A stretch of DNA of 64,000 nt from Porogramme epimiltina (lineage: Eukaryota; Basidiomycota; Agaricomycetes; Polyporales; Polyporaceae), in assembly GCA_900155495.1 (NCBI GenBank), contig FTLJ01000293.1, positions 45,866 through 109,865 of the forward strand, written 5' to 3'. Below are positions 12,701-21,054 of the stretch, one piece after another. A model generated the notes under the pieces. The model had not been told where the DNA came from and made no database searches. It saw nothing but the letters and a program-made list of their open reading frames with translations. The translations under genes and the position numbers were made by a program. The stretch's first letter is position 1. Each line of letters starts with the position of its first letter.

Positions 12701-13149
12701 TCAATACAGCGCTGTGCTCCTCTGGGAAGTTCCGCCCATCAAACCCGCATCGGGCTGCTATGTCATTTCGGACGCCGGTCCCCCCCCGCGCCCAAACGCA
12801 AACGGAGGAAGCCCTGCTCTTCGCAATCTGCCACCGTTGACAAGTGTGTTGGCAGAACATGCCTTTCCATGCCTCCGCGGGCGACAGAAGCAGCCGCACC
12901 GAAGGCTGGCGTGGGGGCGGAGGCGCGCTGAACGGCACAACGTACTACTAATCTGCTGGCGTCTTTGTTCTGTCTCCGTAAAGGTGCTTGGGCTTACCCG
13001 ATCATATCTCCACACATCTTTACCGCCTCGTTACTGATTGACATCGCCCCCTTTGTCCCAGGCAGAGCGCGGGTGCCCATGCCGGCGACGACGAATCATC
13101 ATGTGCCCCGGTGTGGTCCTCGGAGCGGCTCCACCAGGGCTCGGAGGGG
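9793..13149. other. Gene-poor 3.4 kb, no supported gene
   Basis: The longest stretch of the window without a credible gene. It includes the SRP19 promoter side. Minus-strand frames at 11.6-12.3 kb and 12.2-12.9 kb are long but arginine/alanine-rich or out of phase with each other, and I recognise no domain. No RNA genes, terminal inverted repeats or tandem arrays were seen. A lineage-specific gene or decayed gene cannot be excluded. Confidence 0.45.
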
Positions 13150-13157
13150 TATATAAG
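13150..13157 (+). promoter_or_regulatory. TATA box of the secreted cysteine-rich protein gene
   Basis: TATATAAG lies 216 nt upstream of the ATG at 13373. A pyrimidine-rich leader follows, as is usual in highly expressed fungal secreted-protein genes. Confidence 0.55.
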
Positions 13158-13372
13158 ACCCTTTGGATGCGGCCTCATATCCTCATTCCCCTTCTCCCAA
13201 ACCCTCTTGTTCACACACAGGCTGTGTTGACTCTTGCCTTGCCACTCCTCTCTTTCCTAACGAGTTCATCCACGACTTTTCATCTCACCGTGAGTCGCAG
13301 CGACGCGCTCGGTTTCGTGCAGCCAGTTGATCATGCGCCCATTCCACAGAACCACCCACTCTTTTATTAAAC

Positions 13373-13928
13373 ATGAAGTTCACCGTCATCTTCGCTCTCG
13401 CTCTCGTCAACAGTAAGTAGCTCTCATTACCACGAGCTCCCCGACAGCGCCTAACCCACACCCCCAACAGTCGCTGCTGCGACCTACCTCCCGCGCGCCC
13501 CGGCTGGCACCCAGTTCATCACCGGCCCCTGCCAGAGCGACGCCGACTGTGCGTCCAGCTGCTGCGGCTTCCGCTCCGGCAAGTGCGCCGGCCCCGTCAT
13601 CGCGCAGGAGCGCGACGGCGGCTGCGGCTTCGGCGACGCGCAGCCCAACGACATCGCCGCGCAGAAGTTCCGCGCCGGCCAGGCCGCGTCCGCGCCCGCC
13701 GCGGCGGCCCCGCCCCCGACGTCCGCCGCGCCCGCGATCGCGCCCGGCACGCAGTTCATCACCGGCCCGTGCTCGAGCGACGCGGACTGCGCGTCCGGCT
13801 GCTGCGGCTTCAACAGCGGCCTGTGCGCCGGCCCCGTCATCGCCCAGACGCGTGACGGCGGCTGCGGCCACGGCGACGCCCAACCCAACGACATCGCGGC
13901 TCAGAAATTCCGCGCTGGCCAGGCCTGA
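13373..13928 (+). CDS. Small secreted cysteine-rich protein with two tandem modules
   Basis: Two exons (13373-13412 and 13471-13928; gtaagt donor, aacag acceptor) encode 165 aa. Residues 1 to about 17 (MKFTVIFALALVNIAAA) are a signal peptide. The rest is two copies of a module of about 60 residues, GTQFITGPC-SDADCAS-CCGF-SG-CAGPVIAQ-RDGGCG-GDAQPNDIAAQKFRAGQA, joined by an Ala/Pro-rich linker. Each module has six Cys in the order C..C..CC..C..C, consistent with three disulfides. The motif resembles small fungal secreted proteins described as biotrophy-associated (BAS-like) in plant-pathogenic ascomycetes; that comparison is from memory and should be checked. The protein is probably extracellular with unknown role. 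A TATA box lies upstream. Confidence 0.88.
13505..13925 (+). repeat. Internal tandem duplication within the secreted protein
   Basis: Module 1 (about 13505-13684) and module 2 (about 13745-13925) are nearly the same at the protein level and similar in DNA. Cys positions are conserved in both. Confidence 0.8.
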
Positions 13929-14607
13929 GGCCCTCCGTTGGTTGGTTTCTTGACGAATCTTCATGTTTGATGTGGTTGTGTGCGATGCTGGCGTTGTTGG
14001 GAACGGATTGGAGTAATTTATTGCAGGCAATGTAGACTCAATGCAGACTTTCCTTTTTTACCGTTTATTTCGCTTGGTGTGATCCACGGAATGATTGGAG
14101 ACAAGCCTTCAAAGCCGGGCAATCAGGGTGATTGCGTACAGATAGTCAGAGAGCTGATAGTGGATGTTATCGCGCCTGTGAACAGCTGTGAGTAGGCTGT
14201 AGGCTGTTGAGGTTTTTCCTGCGAATGATCTTCATTCCCGAACTAGTGATTGCATTTCATGATGACAATGAGTCCAGGCGAGCAGTGCCCACTCCGAAAG
14301 TTCTTATGAGGGGAAGAAAGCCATAGAAGGAGATATCAGCAACTTTCACGCCGATGGAGGGTAGGATCTCACGTGTGGTACGTGGATCGGATGGATCGGA
14401 TTTCTGGGGAGATCTGGTCCATGCAGCTGAGGTGCGTATCAGCCATCGGGTCTTGAGTACTGAATCGTTCTCCCATATATATGTACATGTATCTTTTGTG
14501 TCCCCCTTTGTGTCGCCACTTCTTATCACCCTACTAAGAACCTCAGTGTCGTCTGGGGTCTCTTCGAGAGGCACGGAGCCATAGACAACAAAGAGAACAG
14601 CTTCCCC
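13929..14607. other. Left flank of the SIN3 duplication; 5-prime region of paralogue A
   Basis: From about 14213 onward the sequence resembles 18390-18560 in front of paralogue B (shared tract gaggggaagaaag). This marks the left end of a segmental duplication. At 14581 paralogue A has ATA where the full-length SIN3 has its ATG, followed by the same DNKEN codons. No other gene is seen. Confidence 0.6.
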
Positions 14608-15748
14608 ATGGAGCATCGCGCCCATGCAACACACACCACTCGCAGTAGTCCTGCGACACTCCACATCCCTCTTCCATTCCAACCTACGGACGCGGACCCC
14701 GCAAATGCCCCCATAGAGGGTCTACATGATGTCTCCGCCTCACACCCTCTGTCCGCGAGCCCGCCAGCTCAATCCGAGGGTGGTGATAGGCCGCTTCATT
14801 TCCACAACGCGGTGGGCTATCACGACGCGGTGGGCTATCACGACGCACTGGGCTATCGCGACGCACTGGGCTATCTGAACACTATCGAGGCCCAATTTCT
14901 GGAGCAGCCGGAGGTGTTCAAGAAGTTTGTGGGTATCTTGAAGGACTTTGAAGCGCAACTGTGAGTGAGCAGACTTCATCGATACCATCATTATGGGATA
15001 GTCGATGCTTTAGTGCATCGCGTCCCAATATTCTTTATACTTGCCCCGTTCTAACCATCTTCCCCTCCGTCGTAGAATCGATACACCTGGGGTCATTGAA
15101 CGAGTCATGAACCTCTTTCACGGACACCCCGCACTCATCCAAGGCTTGAACACCTTCCTTCCTGAAGGATATCACATCGAGACAAATAACAACCCAGATC
15201 TCCCTGACCGTATCACCGTCATGATTCCTGCTGGAACTACCACTCAGGTAACCAATGCAGCATTCAACTACACTACAATCGAGCAGCGCGCCGTCGAGGG
15301 ACTGACACAAGACCAGCGTTTAGAGAGATTCAAGCTCGCGGACGACTTTATAGATCAGGTATACGGACGGTATGCCAATCAACCAGGAGTTTACAAACGC
15401 TTCCTCGCGATCACGATGGAGGTCCCCCCGGCCCTAGAAACAACAGAGATCGAGAGGATGGAGTGGCAGGCGGTGCGGTGCTTGGTATTCAAGACGCTGC
15501 GAGAAGACCACGTTCACCGGATCATGGACCTGCTCAATGATAGTGTGCACTTGATGCGCGAACTTATTCAGTTCCTCCCCGATGATATGCGGCAAGCCGA
15601 GCTGGAGCGAGTCGTGGCACTCGGAAACGCGCGGAAGACGAACGGCGCGGATTTCAAGAGGAGGAGACGGGCACGCACCGAGCCGATGGTCTCGGTCGAA
15701 GGGGTGCCGTTGTCGGTGGAGGTTTACGATATGCTACCCCAGCAATAG
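14608..15748 (+). CDS. Truncated SIN3 paralogue A: PAH1-PAH2 only
   Basis: Two exons (14608-14960, 15076-15748; 341 aa) match the first two exons of the full-length SIN3 at 21055. Both splice sites of the intron are conserved (gtgagt and tag). PAH1 spans the splice junction (about residues 87-150, including [16 protein letters not shown]). PAH2 follows (about 215-310, RYANQPGVYKRFL and MRELIQFLPDD). PAH domains are four-helix modules through which Sin3 binds transcription factors. PAH3, the HDAC-interaction domain and the C-terminal domain are absent; the frame stops soon after a basic KRRRRARTE segment. The start codon used by SIN3 is mutated to ATA, so the first available ATG is 9 codons later. 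The N-terminal edge of PAH1 is expanded by a six-residue repeat. It could be a functional PAH-only protein or a decaying copy. Confidence 0.75.
14809..14880 (+). repeat. 18-bp coding minisatellite, four units
   Basis: Four in-frame units (two identical, two variant) encode A(V/L)GY(H/R/L)(D/N) four times, at the start of PAH1 helix 1 in paralogue A. The full-length SIN3 has a single equivalent, DALSYLD. Confidence 0.9.
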
Positions 15749-16527
15749 AGGAGGGGTTGGAAGAGCTTGTCGGAGATCATGCTGTCAGTTTCGGGGAGGA
15801 GGATGCGAACCTCGACGAACCTGTTGAGGGTGCAGTGAGCTTGTGAGAGGTGTTTCAATGCTTTTGTTTACATGTCGGCGTGGAGGGTGAGGAAGATGCT
15901 GGAAGAAGGGCGTGGAACGGAAGAGGTGGGGATATAGCTCTATCAGATCTGGGCTGTACAACAATACCTAGCCTTCGTTGGTTGGAACATATGCGGATAC
16001 CTGGGTCGGGAAGCGGCATATGCCTGTCTCTTCAACAGCTCGACCCGAGAGGCAGCTGTGACTAGAACCATAAGTACGGATTTTCTCAAGACGGATGGCA
16101 GCGTCAACGAAAGTGTCAGGATTGTACTGGCGTAGGATACTGTTCTCGACCTCGATAGAACCGCCACTTGGTGTGGGGAGGGCAGGTTAGGAAGGCGACG
16201 AGGGGATAGAGGGGGGAAAGGTCGGAACTCACCCGCATGGTCCAGCACGTCGCAGTTGGAGCCCCACTCGTTCACCGGCCATGTCCAACGGATTTTGGAG
16301 CAGTAGACTAGTGCTAGTTTCATCAAGTGAAAGCGAAAACCTTCGCAGGAACTTTGGTGCGTTCACGCTCAGTGGCAAGTGTACTCATCATAATTACAAT
16401 GGTGTTATAAGTGGGCTCCCTCTAGGTAGCTCGTAAGCGGCCAATCTGGGCTTGAGTCGCCGAGGACTTTGCGGAGGGCATTGTTGCGGATGTTTGGGAT
16501 TTCGCCGTCGCTCGCCGTTGCGAGTGA
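15749..16527. other. 3-prime flank of paralogue A, homologous to the flank of paralogue B
   Basis: The segment matches 20151-20832 in order (gagggtgcagtgagcttgtg; cgccgaggactttgcggagg). It therefore belongs to the duplicated unit and is not unique spacer. No gene is seen. Confidence 0.7.
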
Positions 16528-16535
16528 GCGGCTTA
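16528..16535 (+). repeat. Left 8-bp target-site duplication
   Basis: gcggctta directly abuts the left end of the hAT-like element. It is repeated exactly at its right end, and is present once at the equivalent empty site 20833-20840. Confidence 0.9.
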
Positions 16536-18024
16536 TAGGGCTCACCAAGAATAAAAATATATTTTAATGTAATCCGAGAAGTATGCATAGATATGAATAC
16601 GTACGGGCCTCGCCGTATGCTCACGGAAAGGATATTATATGATTAGAATACAATAGAATACTAATAGAATAGAATATAGAGCTCTATCTAATCATATCTT
16701 GAGAAGAGGCACGTGCTGGGGCCAGCTCCGCGCCATCAGCCTGGCTCGCTGCTGGAAGTCGAATGGGCACCGGCGTTTGGGCGCATTTGACTTGTCCCTG
16801 TTCTTGCACCTCCTCGCCGTCTTTCCTCTCCCCACTGCTGCCCGCCCATCAACCTCAGCTTGTACGTCCTGCCGCCACCGTTGCCGCCCCCACCCTTCTT
16901 CCGCAATGGAGCCCAAGTACAAACCCGGATCCAGGTTCGCATCATTAATCCTCCGGCCGGCCGCCTCGGGGCCCTGCCGCAAGTGCAACCCGGTCAGTGT
17001 GAACAGGCGCACAGCAGACCCTAGCTCACACTTGTGTAAGTCGATCTCGACAAGTACCAGATGCTACACAGAGACTCGTGGACGGCAGCAGCGCCTCGCC
17101 AGGGTTGCAAGAATACATTGAGGCCCTCATTATCTAGAACACAGGACTTTGATCCCCTACGACCAAGTCCAGGCCTCCCTTTGTAACGACGAAGGCTGTC
17201 CGGTGAGTCTGATGCTCCTCGTTAATTTGTTGCATTGACGGAGAGGCGGATCGGGGGAGGCGAGTTCTAGAGGACGATCAATATTATCACCGCGCGCGAG
17301 TCGGTGGCTGGGGCGCCTGAGCGTCTGGACGCCCGCCCCCCTTCTTCAGCGCAAAGACGCGCTCGACCTCGTTTGTGCCGCGATCTCCGTCGGTATCTTC
17401 AATGACCTCGGCTCGGGTTCCTTATCGCGGGACATACGGTCGATTTGCGCCTGCAGCGCCTCGACTCCCTGGAGATCTTCGCAGGTCAGAGATAGTAACG
17501 GCCCTGCAGTCCATAGCATAACACTCGTCTGACTGTTCTCAGCCCCAGAACCAAAACAGTGGCATTTCGAGCACGCGCGGTTCCAGACGCGCCGCCTCAA
17601 CGTCGTTCACTCACGCTCAATCGAAAGCGTTGAGGCGACTCCCGACGACATACCGTACCGGCGTTTTCCGCCGGTCCGAAGGGAGTCGTGTATACTAAGT
17701 GCCTTTGAGCGCTTTTGAGTAGTTTACCGAAGTAATAATGCGTCTCCGATGCTCGTGATACTCATTGTGTGATGACGGCGAACACATTGCCAAAACTATA
17801 ATGGTAAAGGTGAGGCGGAAACATGATACTGGTACTGGTGTCACGGGTCTTCACTACCTGGAGGACGCGAGCATACGTGATAGATACGACTAGTTATGAT
17901 TACGCTACGGATACATTAGAATAAACTACGCATAGATTATGATACACCCTCGGCGTATCCTGTATTCTTTCGTAATAATATTATTCCGCGTCTCAGCGTA
18001 TTTAATTGTAACTTGTGAGCCCTG
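16536..18024. mobile_element. Non-autonomous hAT-like DNA transposon (about 1.49 kb)
   Basis: The ends are inverted: TAGGGCTCACCAAG at the left and, read inward from the right, CAGGGCTCACAAG. The YAGGG start and 8-bp target duplication are hallmarks of the hAT superfamily. The homologous site at 20833-20840 lacks the insertion, so its borders are exact. The interior holds no transposase-like frame. Subterminal regions are AT-rich (for example 16620-16700 and 17880-18010). A more GC-rich middle (16700-17650) contains a short frame starting at 16906 (MEPKYKPGSRF, later GPCRKC) and other fragments with possible splice signals, which may be captured host sequence; I could not identify it. It must have been mobilised in trans. 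Confidence 0.88.
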
Positions 18025-18032
18025 GCGGCTTA
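18025..18032 (+). repeat. Right 8-bp target-site duplication
   Basis: gcggctta directly follows the element's right end and continues into tgacgac, exactly as at 20833. Confidence 0.9.
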
Positions 18033-18387
18033 TGACGACAGCGCTACTCGTCAATAAGTCACGTGGGGCGTGTGAATCGGATTTCCGGGAGATCATCATC
18101 TGGCCCACGCTGAGGTGAGTCTCAGCCACCGCGGCCCGTCTCATTCTCTCATACTTGTGTCCTTGGATCTTTCCTCTCATCCTCGTCCTCAGTCCGCGGC
18201 CCTCAAACCCACTGGACCTCATAGTACCGTCTCCTCTAGAGGGGCGGAGCTATGGATAACAAGGAGAATGGCTCCCTCACGGAGCATCGCGCCCGCGCAA
18301 CACCCACCACTCACAGTCGTCCCGCGACGCCTCGCGTCCCTCTTCCCGTCCAACCTATGGATGCGGACCCCGCAAATGTACCACTAG
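18025..18387 (+). pseudogene. Broken 5-prime end of SIN3 (promoter plus about 45 codons)
   Basis: This segment is almost identical to 20833-21190: promoter, leader and the first codons of the full-length SIN3 (ATG at 18252, [16 protein letters not shown]..). After the codons for PMDADPAN the similarity stops, and the sequence runs into the flank of paralogue B. It is a recent partial copy that cannot encode any PAH domain. A 62-codon frame remains open into unrelated sequence. Confidence 0.85.
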
Positions 18388-18971
18388 CATCCTGCATGGT
18401 CCTCCAATCAATGATTGCATTGCATGAGTTCCATTTGTGACCTTGGATGACCACAACGAATCCAAGCGACCTGACTAGGTCCGGCACGAGACTAGCGACC
18501 TGGCCACTGCGAACGTTCTTGTGAGGGGAAGAAAGGCAATAGAAGCCGAGATTGTTAACTTTCGGGCAGTGGGGAAACAAACCCTTTGACATTGACGTTG
18601 ATCAGGTGAAGGGTCTTGGATGGATAGCACGACGGGCATGGGCCCATAAATGGGCACAAAGTATGGTAAGAAAATGGACCGGGCATGGTCACCTGCGTCC
18701 GGCCATGTCATGGACATATTCCGACCCGGGATAGGTAAAATTCCTCAGTGGCGCACCTGCCTTTTTAGGTGGAAGCGCCCGGAAAAAGCGGGAAAATGCA
18801 AGAGACAGTTGGCCTATCCCGGTTCGGGATATGGTCATGACGTGGTCAGTGGCAGGTCAACACTTTAAAACCGTTTTCCTCACGTATCTCGTGCTGTGGT
18901 ATCGGCGCCTTGCCCATCGTGTAGGTTTCCGGAGAGATCTGGCCCACGCCGCCAACGGCGTCTCGGCTACT
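18388..18971. other. 5-prime flank of paralogue B
   Basis: Part of it (about 18390-18560) aligns with the flank of paralogue A. The rest holds a palindromic insert and the leader of B, which resembles the SIN3 leader. No independent gene is seen. Confidence 0.55.
18704..18842. repeat. Imperfect inverted repeat, MITE-like
   Basis: The arm 18704-18735 (ending cccgggatagg) pairs with 18813-18842 (starting cctatcccgg), with roughly 27 of 31 positions complementary by eye and a loop of about 77 nt. It is absent from the flank of paralogue A. A target duplication was not found. Confidence 0.6.
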
Positions 18972-20150
18972 ATGTTCTACCTTATTCTTCCATATGTATT
19001 TGTATCTTTTGATTCTTCCTTTGATCCTCAACTCTTAGCACACGAGTCTACCAAGCACCATAGTGCCGTCGCTTTAAGAGATGCAGAATTGTACAAGAAC
19101 AACCCTCACGGAGCGGAGCGTCCGCATACCCCCACTCGCCGTCGTCCCACGACGCCCCGCGTAACTTCACCACATCAGCCTATGGACGCGAATCCTGCAA
19201 ACTCCGGGCTAGAGAGCCCAAAGAATGTCTCAATCCCAACCCTTCTGTCCCCGAGCTCGCCATACCAATCCGGAAGTGGGGACATACCGTCCGAGTTCAT
19301 CGACGCAGTGAACTATCTGACGTTGATTAAGGCTGAGTTCTCGGAGCAGCCGGAGGTGTACGCCAAGTTTCTGGGCATCTTGCAGGAATGGGCATCGCAT
19401 CCGTGAGTGAACGGACTTCACCGATGCTATTATTACGGGACAGTCGATGCCCCAGCGCAATGCGCCCCAATCTCTTTAATGGCTGTCCTCTCTGACCGTC
19501 TCCCCTCCCGTTGCAGGATGGACTTCGCATATGAGAGGATTGAGCGCATTGCCAGCCTTTTTCACGGTCACCCGGTACTCATCCGAAAATTCAACGCGTT
19601 CCTCCCCGCGGGATATCGCATCGAGACAAGTGACGACTCCGACCCCAACTATGTCATTATCACGCCCGCCGGGGTTACCACACAGGCAGCGGCAGCTAAT
19701 GCAGCCTTGGAGTACACTACAAGCATGAAGCAACCTCGAGATATACTGAAGCCCGCGCACGACTTCATGGCTCAAGTACGTGCGCGGTATGCCAATCAAC
19801 CAGAGGTTTACAGTTGTTTCCTTGCGATCTTGATGGAGACCGCCGACTTGCACACTCAACAAACGCTCACGGATATCCGGCGGAAGGAGGTGTGGTCGGC
19901 GGCGTGCTTGTTTGCCGGGTGGCTAGAAGACATCAACGTCGTTTATCAGATCATGGACCTGCTCAAGGGCAGCGTCGACTTGATGCGCGAATTCGCCGAG
20001 TTCCTCCCCGACGGGAACATGCGGGAAGAAGAGCTGGCGCGAATCGCAGAACTCGAAGAGGCGCGGAAGATGGATGAGGGGACGTCCAAGCGAGGAGGAG
20101 CCGGGCACGCGCTAGGGCGAGGGCTCTGGTCCAAGGGGTGGCGTCATTAG
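18972..20150 (+). CDS. Truncated SIN3 paralogue B: PAH1-PAH2 only
   Basis: Exons about 18972-19402 and 19517-20150 (354 aa if the upstream ATG is used). The intron sits at the same place as in SIN3 and paralogue A. PAH1 bridges the junction ([17 protein letters not shown], then FHGHPVLIRKFNAFLPAGY). PAH2 follows ([33 protein letters not shown]). The frame ends with GRGLWSKGWRH shortly after the KRGG that in SIN3 continues into the basic linker, so PAH3, the HDAC-interaction domain and the C-terminal domain are missing. The SIN3 start codon is not conserved here. The ATG at 18972 is in frame but falls in what is leader sequence in SIN3; a later in-frame ATG (PMDANPAN) is the alternative. The start is therefore uncertain. 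Expression decides whether it is a gene or a pseudogene. Confidence 0.68.
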
Positions 20151-21054
20151 TGATGGTCACCCCAGCGATAGAAGATGGCCCGGAAGCATTCGTCGGGAGC
20201 ATGCAGCGAGTTTGGGGGTGGAGGATGCGAGCTTTGGCGAAACCAGTGAGGGTGCAGTGAGCTTGTGGGAGGTACTCAAGCTCTTTTGATGTGGGCGTGT
20301 GCGCGGTGTCTGCATGGAGAGTAAGGAGGATGTCGGGAAAGGGGGCGTGGAACGGCTGAAGGAAGGAGAATTTAGCAGACTTAGTAGGTCTGACAGAGGT
20401 GACATGAGCAAGATTTCTGGACGTCGTCTGACTAGAGGTGTGTGTTGGCCAGATCTCGGCTGGACATTAATATCCAGCTTTCATTGGGCTGAACCCATGT
20501 GGATGCCTGGTGTGGGGAGAGTAGGGGAAGAAGGGGTGTAGGGGTAAACGGGGGAGGGTCAGGACTCACCCACATAATGCAGAACACCACCACGGTTCAA
20601 ACCACTAACCATGTCCAGCGGACTATGGAACAGTGGACAAGTGCTAGTGCCATCTATCGCAGGAGTTTCAACGTGTCCACAGTCCACGCTCTGCAAGCGC
20701 ACCCATTATGATCGCGATGGAAATAAATGTAAGCTCATTCTGTTAGAAACTATGCTTAGAAGCGGCTCGGGTCGCCGAGGACTTTGCGGAGGGCAGTGTT
20801 GCGGATGTCTCCAATGTCGCCGTTGCGAGCGAGCGGCTTATGACGACAGCGCTACTCGTCAATAAGTCACGTGTGGCGTGTGAATCGGATTTCCGGGGAG
20901 ATCTGGCCCACGCTGAGGCGAGTCTCAGCCACCGCGGCCCGTCTCATTCTCTCATACTTGTGTCCTTGGATCTTTCCTCTCATCCTCGTCCTCAGTCCGC
21001 GGCCCTCAAACTCACTGAACATCATAGTACCGTCTCCTCTAGAGGGGCGGAGCT
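20151..21054. other. 3-prime flank of paralogue B and SIN3 promoter
   Basis: 20151-20832 matches the 3-prime flank of paralogue A. 20833-21054 is the SIN3 promoter and leader, copied at 18025-18251. A CACGTG E-box-like hexamer lies near 20867. No other gene is seen. Confidence 0.6.

Noticed and set aside
12190..12938. Overlapping minus-strand frames that look partly protein-like
   Set aside because: They change frame without splice signals and match no family I know; not strong enough to call.
13407..14030. 207-codon antisense frame over the secreted protein gene
   Set aside because: It is a mirror of the repeated codons of the real gene; repeated Ala/Gly runs only.
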